Assembly: GCA_002290645.2 (NCBI GenBank)
Contig: NMOS02000011.1
Span: forward strand, 1 to 51,115
Length of the DNA: 51,115 nucleotides
Reading direction: 5' to 3'
Origin: Candidatus Aquirickettsiella gammari
Lineage (GTDB): Bacteria; Pseudomonadota; Gammaproteobacteria; Diplorickettsiales; Diplorickettsiaceae
Under the pieces are notes generated by a model. That model made no database searches. It had not been told where the DNA came from and worked only from the letters and a program-made list of their open reading frames with translations. Position numbers and translations under genes: made by a program. This document shows, piece after piece, positions 16,602-25,195 of the stretch (positions are counted from its first letter, which is position 1; each line of letters opens with the position of its first letter).

Positions 16602-18467
16602 TTACTTTTTTATATGTACCAACAACAAGGAGATTGCTGAAGGAGTAATGCCGGAAATACGTGATGCTTGCCCCAAGGTCAGTGGTTTATGCTGAATGAG
16701 TTTTTCTTTAACTTCATTAGAAAGACCTTTAACCTTGTTATAATCTAAATCGACCGGCAATGTAACTGCTTCATAGCGCGCTTGTCGTTGGATCTCATTG
16801 AGTTGTCGCTCAATGTAACCGTGGTATTTGGCTTGAATTTCAATTTGTTGCGAAACTTCTCGGTCTAAAACACCTGGTCCTAAACCGTCAATTTCCATCA
16901 AACACGCATAATTTAATTCCGGCCGTGTTAATAGCTCAGAGACTCGATAATCACGCGTTAAAGCCTGTTCTAAATGCACTTCTATAGCGGCACTCGCTGT
17001 TGTTTGCGGTTTAACAGAAAGTTGTTGTAAACGTTGTTGTTCTTCTCCTAATAGGCGGCGCTTCTCGTCAACCCTTTGCCAACGTGCTTGATCAATTAAA
17101 CCGAGGCGGTAAGCGGCCTCACTCAGACGCAGATCGGCATTATCCTCACGTAATAACAAACGATACTCCGCTCGACTGGTAAACATACGATAAGGCTCTA
17201 ATGTTCCTTGTGTGATTAAATCATCAATTAATACCCCGATATAAGCTTCGTTGCGGCGGGGACACCACGCTGATTTACCTTGTGCTTTCAAAGCGGCGTT
17301 CAAACCGGCAATAAGTCCTTGTGCAGCGGCTTCTTCATAACCGGTGGTTCCATTGATCTGGCCGGCACAAAATAAGTTTTCGAGTAGTCGCGATTCTAAT
17401 GATGGAAACAAATCGCGTGGATCAAAAAAATCATATTCAATCGCATAGCCCGGTCGTGTGATATGCGCTTGTTCTAAACCCTTAATACTATGTATTAAGC
17501 CACACTGTACTTCGAAGGGTAAACTGGTTGAAATGCCGTTTGGATAAACCTCATGAGTATTAAGCCCTTCTGGTTCGAGGAAGATTTGATGCGCTAATTT
17601 GTCAGCGAATCGAACTACTTTATCTTCAATGGAAGGACAGTAACGCGGGCCTATCCCATCTATTACGCCAGTATAAATAGGTGAGCGATCTAAACCCGAG
17701 CGGATAATCGCATGGGTCTTTTCGTTGGTATGAGTAATAAAGCAACTTATTTGCCGAGGATGTTGCTCTACTTTACCTAAGTAGGAAAATACCGGTAAAG
17801 GGGTATCACTGGGCTGTTCTAATAAAACCTGATAATTAATCGTGCGGCCATCAAGACGCGGAGGCGTTCCTGTTTTTAAACGATTTATCCGCAACGGTAA
17901 TTGACGTAACCTCTCCGCCAAATGGGTTGCAGCAGGCTCCCCAGCACGTCCTCCTAGTGATTGTTGAAGACCGATATGTATTTTTCCGGCTAAAAAGGTA
18001 CCGGCTGTTAATACTACCGCTTTTGCGTGAAAACGTATTCCCATTTGCGTCACCACACCGGTGATGCGATCCGCTTCCAAAATGATGTCATCAACCGCTT
18101 GTTGAAAAATAAATAAATGTGTTTGATTTTCTAAAGCGCTACGGATGGCCTGTTTATATAAATTGCGATCCATTTGTGCTCGTGTTGCACGTACAGCAGG
18201 ACCTTTACTGGCATTGAGTATACGCCATTGTATTCCTGCCACATCGGCGGCACGCGCCATCACACCACCTAAGGCATCCAGTTCTTTGACTAAATGACTT
18301 TTTCCAATACCGCCAATCGAAGGGTTACAAGATAATTGACCTAAGGTTTCAATATTATGTGTCAATAACAAAGTTGATGCGCCTAAACGCGCCGCCGCCA
18401 AAGCTGCTTCCGTCCCCGCATGACCTCCGCCGACAATAATAACGTCAAATTCTGTAGAAAATGGCAT
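16602..18467 (-). CDS. mnmG: tRNA uridine-34 carboxymethylaminomethyl-modifying enzyme MnmG (GidA)
   Basis: FAD-dependent partner of MnmE that installs the (c)mnm5 group on wobble U34 of several tRNAs. The 621-residue protein begins [23 protein letters not shown], the dinucleotide-binding motif. It contains GidA signatures [20 protein letters not shown] and [15 protein letters not shown], and the C-terminal helical MnmE/tRNA-binding domain with [15 protein letters not shown]. Length is typical (about 625). It is followed by mfd rather than by rsmG, the more common neighbour. It shares a 93-base divergent spacer with the Mip-like gene. Confidence 0.97.
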   Translation of the reverse strand: MPFSTEFDVIIVGGGHAGTEAALAAARLGASTLLLTHNIETLGQLSCNPSIGGIGKSHLVKELDALGGVMARAADVAGIQWRILNASKGPAVRATRAQMDRNLYKQAIRSALENQTHLFIFQQAVDDIILEADRITGVVTQMGIRFHAKAVVLTAGTFLAGKIHIGLQQSLGGRAGEPAATHLAERLRQLPLRINRLKTGTPPRLDGRTINYQVLLEQPSDTPLPVFSYLGKVEQHPRQISCFITHTNEKTHAIIRSGLDRSPIYTGVIDGIGPRYCPSIEDKVVRFADKLAHQIFLEPEGLNTHEVYPNGISTSLPFEVQCGLIHSIKGLEQAHITRPGYAIEYDFFDPRDLFPSLESRLLENLFCAGQINGTTGYEEAAAQGLIAGLNAALKAQGKSAWCPRRNEAYIGVLIDDLITQGTLEPYRMFTSRAEYRLLLREDNADLRLSEAAYRLGLIDQARWQRVDEKRRLLGEEQQRLQQLSVKPQTTASAAIEVHLEQALTRDYRVSELLTRPELNYACLMEIDGLGPGVLDREVSQQIEIQAKYHGYIERQLNEIQRQARYEAVTLPVDLDYNKVKGLSNEVKEKLIQHKPLTLGQASRISGITPSAISLLLVHIKK

Positions 18468-18560
18468 AATTTTTTAATTTATTCTTAATTAACTATAGTT
18501 TTCTAACGAAAGTTAAGGCAATATATCGGTTTTTAATACTGTCTCTAAAGAGGAAATCCG

Positions 18561-19328
18561 ATGACACGATTGCCCGTATTGACTACCCTGGCTGCTAGCC
18601 TACTCGTCAGTTCAACCGCACTGGCTGCACAGAGTACCCTTCAAGCGGCCGTTAATCAACTCAACCCAACAAACCATTCTACAAGCAGCGTCGAGAAAAT
18701 AGCCGCTAACTCACCCCTTAAGTCTCGTAAAGATCAGATAAGTTATAGCATTGGGGCTGATTTAGCGGAGAACTTTAAAGAGCAAGGTATTGATATCAAT
18801 CCAGTTGCATTAGAAAAAGGATTAGAAGACGTTGCTCATGGAAAAACCTTATTATCACAAGCGAAAATGGCGGATACTTTGAAAAACTTTCAACAAGAAC
18901 TTATGAACAAAAAACAAGCTGAATTTAAACAACTTAGTCTAAAAAACAAAGAACAAGGGGATGCTTATTTGAATTCCAATAAAAGCAAACCCGGTGTTAT
19001 TACCACTAAAAGTGGAATTCAATATAAAGTAATACAAATAGGTAGCGGCGAAAGCCCAACAGATACCTCGATGGTCAAAGTAGAATACACCGGCAGCTAT
19101 GTTAATGGGACTGTTTTTGAGAAATCTAAAGAGCCTGTTACCTTCCCTATTAATAATGTCATTCCAGGCTGGACAGAAGTTTTAAAGATTATGAAACCAG
19201 GTGCAACTTATCAAGTGGCTATTCCACCTCAACTTGCTTATGGTGAACATGGTGTTGATAAAGCCATTGGGCCTAATCAAACCCTTTTATTTACGATTCA
19301 CCTGATTGAAGTTAAGAAAAGAGCCTGA
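18561..19328 (+). CDS. Mip-like FKBP-type peptidyl-prolyl cis-trans isomerase
   Basis: Exported FKBP isomerase of 255 aa with the architecture of Legionella Mip / E. coli FkpA. It has a signal peptide ending STALA|AQST (cleavage near residue 23), an N-terminal helical dimerisation segment (SYSIGADLAENFKEQGIDINPVALEKGL through the long helix QAEFKQLSLKNKEQGDAYLNSNK), and a C-terminal FKBP domain (about 145-255) with VKVEYTGSYVNGTVFEKS, VIPGWTEVLKIMKPGATYQV and AYGEHG. The GTVF-D position is Glu. Mip proteins aid infection of host cells in this order (family knowledge). The ribosome site AGAGGA lies six bases before the ATG. It is transcribed divergently from mnmG. Confidence 0.93.
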   Translation: MTRLPVLTTLAASLLVSSTALAAQSTLQAAVNQLNPTNHSTSSVEKIAANSPLKSRKDQISYSIGADLAENFKEQGIDINPVALEKGLEDVAHGKTLLSQAKMADTLKNFQQELMNKKQAEFKQLSLKNKEQGDAYLNSNKSKPGVITTKSGIQYKVIQIGSGESPTDTSMVKVEYTGSYVNGTVFEKSKEPVTFPINNVIPGWTEVLKIMKPGATYQVAIPPQLAYGEHGVDKAIGPNQTLLFTIHLIEVKKRA

Positions 19329-19421
19329 AAATTAGGTGTGCTCCCTATCGCATAGCTAATGAAGAAGAAAAATAACGTAGTGATGGAAATAAAGTTAAGC
19401 AATTCTCCAAGTCAGTATGGC

Positions 19422-19449
19422 TTGAATGCGCATAAACTTGAGCTATACT
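19422..19449 (+). promoter_or_regulatory. Sigma-70-type promoter for the CsbD-like gene
   Basis: TTGAAT (19422-19427) and TATACT (19444-19449) are separated by 16 bases, a good sigma-70 match. Transcription would begin about 55 bases before the csbD ATG. Confidence 0.55.
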
Positions 19450-19512
19450 GCATTAAATAAAAACTAAAGGGATAGTTGTTGATAATTTTCATCGCAGTTT
19501 AAGGAGGCGGAC

Positions 19513-19722
19513 ATGAATCCAGATGAGCTAAAAGAAAAATGGAATCAAATTAAAAGTAAATTTCGCGAAAAATGGGCCAAGTTAACTGACGACGATTGGA
19601 CTCAATTACAGGGTGATAAAGAAAAATTGGTCGGTAAAATTCAAGAACGGTATGGCGTCGCAAAGGAACAGGCTGAGAAAGAACTTCGCGATTTCTTTAA
19701 TAAAGATAAAGACCATCACTAA
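19513..19722 (+). CDS. CsbD-like stress-response protein
   Basis: A 69-residue CsbD/YjbJ-family protein, normally induced in general stress or stationary phase; its biochemical role is unknown. The sequence is highly charged with the family pattern: N-terminal MNPDELKEKWNQIKSKFREKWAKLTDDDW, then LQGDKEKLVGKIQERYGVAKEQAEKEL. The preceding TTAAGGAGGCGG is a near-perfect ribosome-binding site, so strong expression is expected. It has its own promoter and stands alone between the Mip-like gene and the convergent rsmA. Confidence 0.9.
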   Translation: MNPDELKEKWNQIKSKFREKWAKLTDDDWTQLQGDKEKLVGKIQERYGVAKEQAEKELRDFFNKDKDHH

Positions 19723-19758
19723 ATTTTTAATTTTAAATCATTGTGATATTAGCTATTC

Positions 19759-19790
19759 TAATCCCACCTCGATAAATTGACGTGGGATTA
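19759..19790. terminator. Hairpin between csbD and rsmA, possible bidirectional terminator
   Basis: Perfect 9-bp arms TAATCCCAC (19759-19767) and GTGGGATTA (19782-19790) with a 14-base loop, in the gap between two convergent genes. There is no clean T-run right after it on either strand, so it may end transcripts weakly or protect 3' ends instead. Confidence 0.4.
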
Positions 19791-19875
19791 ACAAAAGCTA
19801 TTCCCTTAGTGTTTTTTATAATGTATTCTCTCTTTCTTTGATAAAGCCAAAAAGAACAATTTTCAGCTTTTCCAG

Positions 19876-20668
19876 CTAAACCTGCTTAGTCAAAAAATTA
19901 GCTAAGTTGACATAATCACTCACAAAAAGTTGTTCGGGTCTCTGCCTTGGATCGATGTTTAACTGCTCAAAGTCTTCGGCTTGGAGCAGATTCGCTAGAT
20001 TATTACGTAACATTTTTCGACGTTGGCTAAACGCAATTCTAACTATTTCAGCAAATAATAATGGGTCATTGGCCTTATAAGGTAACTCTTTATAAGGGAT
20101 AAGACGAACAACCGCTGAGTCAACCTTCGGCGGCGGCTGAAATGCACCCGGCTTAACGTTAAATAGCTTTTCTACGCCACAATAATATTGAATCATCACG
20201 CTTAAACGTCCATAACTAGCTTGTCCTGGCTGTGCATTGAGCCGGTCGACGACCTCTTTTTGCAACATAAAATGCATATCTTGAATAGCACTGGCTTGGT
20301 CAAGACAATGAAATAACAAGGGTGTGGAAATATTATAGGGAAGATTTCCTACTAGCCGCCAAAGACTATTTGCTTTGGACAAGGATTTGAAATTAAATTT
20401 TAAAGCGTCGCCTTGATAAACAATTAATTTTCCTAAATGTCGACACTTTTCTTCTAACAAGGGAATAAGATCTTTATCTAACTCAATCACGCTTAAGCAA
20501 CTAAGTTGGGGTAATAATTGCTGGGTTAAAGCCGCCTAAACCTGGGCCAATCTCAATTATATTATCGGTTTTTTTAGGCGCAACGGCTCGCACTATTTTT
20601 TCAATGATAAAATTTTCATGCAGAAAATGCTGACCAAACCGTTTGCGCGCCGGCAATGGAAGTGTCAT
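19876..20668 (-). pseudogene. rsmA: 16S rRNA dimethyladenosine transferase RsmA, frameshifted
   Basis: RsmA (KsgA) dimethylates A1518 and A1519 of 16S rRNA. Reading from the ATG at 20668 the frame gives the normal start (PARKRFGQHFLHENFI) and motif I IEIGPGLG, then leaves frame and stops at a TAG after 55 codons (20501-20503). The other frame resumes immediately as ALTQQLLPQLSCLSVIELDKD and runs to the natural C-terminus at 19876. One extra base at the GGCGGC repeat (20531-20536) explains this; removing it restores a 263-residue protein of normal length, with NLPYNIST (motif IV) intact. The downstream part could be translated alone from a GTG at 20490, but would lack motif I. The ATG is six bases after the E2 stop, so the gene is last in that cluster. 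A sequencing error remains possible, although the site is not a homopolymer. Confidence 0.9.
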
Positions 20669-20674
20669 TTTTAA

Positions 20675-21832
20675 TTAAGCCGCTTGTAAATCCATTATTA
20701 AGGCCGATAAAAATCGCGCCGCTTCACCGCCTGTGATAACACGATGATCCACTGTTAAGGATAACGGTAACAATTTATGCACAACTAACTTTCCTTGCTC
20801 AGACACTACACTTTCAGTCATGCGACCCACCGCTAAAATAGCCACCATAGGAGGGATAATAATAGGACTTGCGTAACGCCCCGCAAAAACCCCTACATTT
20901 GATAATACAAAAGTTGCGCCTAGCAAATCTTCCGGTGAAATACTACGACTTTTTACTTCGGTTTTAAATTTGTCAATCGATTTACGTAAATTAATCGCGC
21001 TAGAGCGCGCTATATCTTTTAGTACCGGAACAAATAAACCCTCGGGGGCGTCCATGGCGATACCTAAATCAATTTGACTACGTTGACATAAGGCTAAATT
21101 AGATTCGTCAAACCAGGCGTTGAGTCGCGGTTCGCGCTGACAAGCGGACATAATAGCGCGAATTAAACGTAAAGTAATATCTGTTTTTTCCTGCCAGGCA
21201 TGAATATCGGCATCATCAACTAAAGTAACCGGGACTATGGATTGATGTGCTTTTTCCATTGCCATTACCATCGCGCGACGTACGCCGCGTAAGGGTTCGT
21301 AACCGACTGCCAGTGCATTATTTGACGAAGAAACTATTTTTTCAGAGGACCCCTGCCGCGGCATTTTTTCTAGATCGGCTACGGTAATTTGTCCATCAGG
21401 ACCCGAGCCATGATAATCCGCTAAATTAATACCGAGTTTTTTTGCTAAAGCGCGAATAGCGGGCGTTGCTTTAATGCCCTTATTAGGATGTGCCATCAGT
21501 GGTTTAGGTTGAATACCGGTTGCTGATTCTTGCAAAATTGCACTACCTAATTGCAAATTACCCACCACTGTCGCTTTGTCCTTGGTGTCTGGTTGATTTT
21601 CTTCTTCAATATCAATCAAAGGTGTACCTGTTTTAATAATGTCACCTGCTTTACCATAGAGTTGCGTCACTTTACCATTAAAAGGAGCCGGAATATCAAC
21701 AACTGCTTTGGCCGTTTCCATCGCCACCATCGGTTGATCCATTTTTATATAGTCATCTATCTGTACAAACCATTCTCGAATCTCCGCATCCGGTAAACCT
21801 TCACCTAGATCAGGTAAATTAAATAGTGTCAT
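20675..21832 (-). CDS. 2-oxoacid dehydrogenase E2, dihydrolipoyl acyltransferase
   Basis: Core acyltransferase (385 aa) of a pyruvate or branched-chain 2-oxoacid dehydrogenase complex; moves the acyl group from lipoyl to CoA. It has one lipoyl domain (about 1-80) with the lipoylated Lys in METAKAVVDIPAP, a peripheral-subunit-binding domain (about 118-155: KATPAIRALAKKLGINLADYHGSGPDGQIT), and a C-terminal catalytic domain (about 180-385). The active-site segment reads VDHRVITGGEAARFL: the catalytic His is present, but the usual Asp of HxxxDG is Thr, as I recall for some bacterial E2 subgroups. The start overlaps the E1 beta stop by four bases (ATGA). No E3 (lipoamide dehydrogenase) is nearby and must come from elsewhere. 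Confidence 0.92.
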   Translation of the reverse strand: MTLFNLPDLGEGLPDAEIREWFVQIDDYIKMDQPMVAMETAKAVVDIPAPFNGKVTQLYGKAGDIIKTGTPLIDIEEENQPDTKDKATVVGNLQLGSAILQESATGIQPKPLMAHPNKGIKATPAIRALAKKLGINLADYHGSGPDGQITVADLEKMPRQGSSEKIVSSSNNALAVGYEPLRGVRRAMVMAMEKAHQSIVPVTLVDDADIHAWQEKTDITLRLIRAIMSACQREPRLNAWFDESNLALCQRSQIDLGIAMDAPEGLFVPVLKDIARSSAINLRKSIDKFKTEVKSRSISPEDLLGATFVLSNVGVFAGRYASPIIIPPMVAILAVGRMTESVVSEQGKLVVHKLLPLSLTVDHRVITGGEAARFLSALIMDLQAA

Positions 21833-22812
21833 GCAAACTCCAATGTTTGTTCAATCACATTGTTAATCCTTGTTACACTGGGTAAATATTGTTTTTCTAA
21901 TTGCGCATAGGGAACGGTGACATCATAACCCGTAACACGTTGTATCGGTGCCTGTAAAAAGAGAAATGCCTTTTCACTTAATTGAGCCGCAATCTCTGCA
22001 CCTACACCGCAATAGCGTGCTGCTTCATGAATAATGACGCAACGCCCGGTTTTTTCTACCGAAGTAAGGATCGTATTGAGTCCCAAAGGCTTTATTGTCG
22101 CCACGTCGATTACCTCCGCACTTAAACCCTTTTCTTTTAATAATCTATCTGCCGCTAATAAGGTTTCATGTAGCATCGCGCCCCAACTAATTAGGGTAAT
22201 ATCGCTTCCTTCTCTTAAAACAAAACATTGATCCAAAGGCAAAGCAACGCCAGTATCTTCTACTTTCTGTTTGTTTAAGCGATAGAGGCGCGTTGGCTCT
22301 AAAAAAATAACCGGATCCGGATTGCGAATAGCCGCTAGTAATAAACCATAGGCACGCGCAGGTGATGAAGGAATGACCACACGTAAACCTGGAATATGCG
22401 CAAAAATAGCTTCTGTACTTTCAGAATGATGCTCGGGGGCATGAATACCTGCTCCATAAGGCATACGAAATACCAAGGGACAATGTAAACGTCCACGCGT
22501 ACGATTACGCAAACGTGCGGCATGATTTATAATTTGATCCAATGCAGGATAACTAAAGCCCATAAATTGAAATTCAGCAACCGGTTTTAAACCTTGTGTA
22601 GCCATTCCAATGGCAAGGCCAGCTATCATCGATTCGGCTAATGGGGTATCTAAAACGCGATTCGCTCCAAATTTTTCGAACAAGCCAACTGTTGCGCGGA
22701 ATACACCGCCATTTCTCCCTATGTCTTCACCGAGCAAAACAACCTCTTTATCGGCAGACATCTCATAACGTAATGCTTGTGTAATCGCTTCGATAAGCGT
22801 TATTTCAGCCAT
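21829..22812 (-). CDS. 2-oxoacid dehydrogenase E1 component, beta subunit
   Basis: Beta subunit (327 aa) of the thiamine-diphosphate-dependent decarboxylase of a pyruvate/branched-chain oxoacid dehydrogenase. Family segments: VVLLGEDIGRNGGVFRAT, RVLDTPLAESMIAGLAIGMA, PVAEFQFMGFSYPALDQIINHAAR, and the metal-site-like MPYGAGIHAPEHHSES. The C-terminal transketolase domain includes DVATIKPLGLNTILTSVEKTGR. The start shares one base with the E1 alpha stop and the stop overlaps the E2 start, so the three subunits are translationally coupled. Confidence 0.94.
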   Translation of the reverse strand: MAEITLIEAITQALRYEMSADKEVVLLGEDIGRNGGVFRATVGLFEKFGANRVLDTPLAESMIAGLAIGMATQGLKPVAEFQFMGFSYPALDQIINHAARLRNRTRGRLHCPLVFRMPYGAGIHAPEHHSESTEAIFAHIPGLRVVIPSSPARAYGLLLAAIRNPDPVIFLEPTRLYRLNKQKVEDTGVALPLDQCFVLREGSDITLISWGAMLHETLLAADRLLKEKGLSAEVIDVATIKPLGLNTILTSVEKTGRCVIIHEAARYCGVGAEIAAQLSEKAFLFLQAPIQRVTGYDVTVPYAQLEKQYLPSVTRINNVIEQTLEFA

Positions 22813-23897
22813 TAGTGAAACCCTTGACTTAACTTAAACAGTGCTTCTGCTTCTATACGCTGTTCTATCAGATCATGTGGTAATGTGGCATACTGATAAT
22901 CAAATATGTCGGTAATAGCCGCTTTAGGTAAGCTAAGATATTCAATGACTGATTTTTCGATCGATACAGTACATTGTTTTTTAAAGTCTTCCTCTTCTTC
23001 ATCAGACCAAGATTTTTGTTGGATTAAATATTTTTTTAAACGTATTAAAGGCTCTTCTTCCCAGGCATGCTGTAGTTCTTTTTTACAACGATAACGGGCT
23101 GCGTCATCGGCTGTTGTATGATCACATAAGCGATAGCTTAGCGCCTCAATAAGACTTGGCCCTCGCCCTGCGCGGGCGTTGTCAATAGCTCGGTCCAGCA
23201 CAAATTTAACCGCAATAAGGTCATTGCCATCGACTTGCTCGCCCGGGATTCCCGCGGCAATGGCCTTTTGTGCCAAGGTTTGGGCATGGGATTGATGTCT
23301 ACGTGGCACAGATATAGCCCATTGATTATTATTAATCACAAAAACAACCGGTAATTGCCAAACGCCAGCAATATTTAACGCTTCATAAAAATCACCTTCT
23401 GATGTGGCGCCATCGCCACAGGTCGTCACGACTACTCTTGCTTGCTGGCGAAGTTTAAAAGCCGTTGCCACCCCTGCTGCATGTAAAAGTTGCGTCGCAA
23501 TGGGAACACAAATCGGAAAATCTGCTGGACATTGACTAAAGTGATTGCCCCATTCATTCCCTTTCCAGAAACTAAGGATCTCACTCATTTTCACCCCGCG
23601 CATCAATTGAGCGGCATAGTCTCGATAGAAAGGACACAGAATATCCTCTTTTTGCATGCTCGAACCTATCCCAACAGAAATTGCTTCTTGTCCAAGTGTC
23701 GATGCATAAGTATTGAGTTTACCCGTTCTTTGTAAAGTAACTGCTTTGTAATCAAAGAGGCGCGCCCATATCATTTGCTGATACAAATCTCGTAATTCAC
23801 TCGTATGGCGAGCAAAGGCGGGTAAATCTCGCTGTAATTCCCCGTTGGGATCTAAAAAACGAGTATACTCGACAATAAATCTCGCAACCTCGCTCAT
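22812..23897 (-). CDS. 2-oxoacid dehydrogenase E1 component, alpha subunit
   Basis: Alpha subunit (361 aa) of the thiamine-diphosphate E1 enzyme. The cofactor motif runs from GDGATSEGDFYEAL to VINNNQWAISVP (GDG through NN). Substrate-side segments YASTLGQEAISVGIG, PFYRDYAAQL and YRLCDHTTADDAARYR, the last being the phosphorylation-loop region of the family, are also present. The RDYAAQLMRG motif and the leucine dehydrogenase gene directly upstream favour a branched-chain substrate over pyruvate, but sequence alone cannot decide. The AGAGG ribosome site precedes the ATG; the gap to the dehydrogenase gene upstream is 55 bases. Confidence 0.92.
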   Translation of the reverse strand: MSEVARFIVEYTRFLDPNGELQRDLPAFARHTSELRDLYQQMIWARLFDYKAVTLQRTGKLNTYASTLGQEAISVGIGSSMQKEDILCPFYRDYAAQLMRGVKMSEILSFWKGNEWGNHFSQCPADFPICVPIATQLLHAAGVATAFKLRQQARVVVTTCGDGATSEGDFYEALNIAGVWQLPVVFVINNNQWAISVPRRHQSHAQTLAQKAIAAGIPGEQVDGNDLIAVKFVLDRAIDNARAGRGPSLIEALSYRLCDHTTADDAARYRCKKELQHAWEEEPLIRLKKYLIQQKSWSDEEEEDFKKQCTVSIEKSVIEYLSLPKAAITDIFDYQYATLPHDLIEQRIEAEALFKLSQGFH

Positions 23898-23952
23898 ATT
23901 AACCTCTTTTAAAAATAGTAATGCCTTAACTTAAAAAAGTTGTTATCTTTTT

Positions 23953-24993
23953 TTAGATATTATTTAATCGCGATTTGGCTAAGTTATCTGCAACCGTGCT
24001 AGGAAGTTTATTTTCATCAAGTGCACACTTAAATATTTCAATCAGTGTACTGTAAATTGTTGCTATATGTTGTACCACATGCTCTCTATTTAATCGATTT
24101 TGATATTCTGCATAGGCATAAATCAAGCCTCCGGCATTAATAACATAATCGGGCGCATATAAAATATCCTTTTTTTGTAACAGTTCAGCATCTCGTGGTT
24201 CAGCTAATTGATTATTTGCTGAACCGGCAACAATCGCCGTTTTTAGCTTGGGAATTGACCGATCATTTAAAACAGCTCCTAATGCACAAGGCGAAAAAAC
24301 ATCGCATTCCACCGAGTAAATCTCATCGGGTGCAACTACTTTTGCGCCTAAGTCTTTTGCGCGCTGCACTAAATCTACGTTATTATCACAAATCGTTAAA
24401 TGAGCGCCTTTTTTTCGCAGTGCGTTCGCCAATGCCAAACCTACATGGCCCATACCTTGGATAGCCACATGTAAACCTTCTAAATCATCACGCTGAAGTT
24501 TAAATTTAACCGCCGCTTCAATGCCATATAACACACCTAAAGCGGTATAGGGAGCTGGATTTCCTTTATGTTTTGATGTCGTTACGACATAAGGGGTCTC
24601 AAGTGCAATGCTATCCATATCCTCAATAAGCACACCACTGTCCATGGCAATGATATAACGTCCTTTTAATTCATTAACAAATCGTCCTAGGGCACGAAAA
24701 TACGCACTGCGATCCGATAATTGTTTAGGACGCATCAATACTGTTTTACCACCGCCTAAAGGTAAATTCGCTAATGCGGCTTTATAGCTCATCCCTTGCG
24801 CTAAACGTAACGCATCATGAATAGCAAGGTCTATCGATGTGTATTCAATAAAGCGACACCCCCCTAAAGCAGGACCTAAACGGGTACTATGTATCGCTAT
24901 AACGGCACAAAGTTGATTAATTTTATCTATTTTAAAAAAAAGTTCGCCAAAACCGAGCTTTTTTGCATAGCTTAGTAGCTCATCGCTTAACAT
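23953..24993 (-). CDS. Leucine (Glu/Leu/Phe/Val-type) dehydrogenase
   Basis: NAD-dependent amino-acid dehydrogenase (346 aa) that deaminates leucine, valine or isoleucine to the matching 2-oxoacid. The N-terminal domain holds GPALGGCRF and the catalytic Lys region MSYKAALANLPLGGGKTVLMRP. The Rossmann domain starts at LHVAIQGMGHVGLALANALRKKGAHLTICDNN, whose Asp ending favours NAD. Length fits the octameric leucine/phenylalanine dehydrogenase group, shorter than glutamate dehydrogenase. Being first in a cluster with E1 alpha, E1 beta and E2 suggests a route from branched-chain amino acids to acyl-CoA for energy or branched fatty-acid primers. Confidence 0.9.
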   Translation of the reverse strand: MLSDELLSYAKKLGFGELFFKIDKINQLCAVIAIHSTRLGPALGGCRFIEYTSIDLAIHDALRLAQGMSYKAALANLPLGGGKTVLMRPKQLSDRSAYFRALGRFVNELKGRYIIAMDSGVLIEDMDSIALETPYVVTTSKHKGNPAPYTALGVLYGIEAAVKFKLQRDDLEGLHVAIQGMGHVGLALANALRKKGAHLTICDNNVDLVQRAKDLGAKVVAPDEIYSVECDVFSPCALGAVLNDRSIPKLKTAIVAGSANNQLAEPRDAELLQKKDILYAPDYVINAGGLIYAYAEYQNRLNREHVVQHIATIYSTLIEIFKCALDENKLPSTVADNLAKSRLNNI

Positions 24994-25195
24994 AAATAAA
25001 TCATAAGCCTTAAAAAAATAACCGTCTATTCTTTAATTAATAAACGACTCATCCCTACATTTTAATCGAATAACCTAATACCAATATTTTTGTACTAGAG
25101 TTTTTACAGTGAGTGCACATTCTAAGAGACTCTGCTACAGCATGCAACGATTTCGCTTAAGTAAAATAGATAAAAGGACTGATACTAAAAAAGCG

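Noticed and set aside
20501-20668. Short RsmA N-terminal frame as a separate small gene
   Set aside because: Its sequence is plainly the start of RsmA and continues in the next frame; treating it as an independent gene would hide the frameshift.
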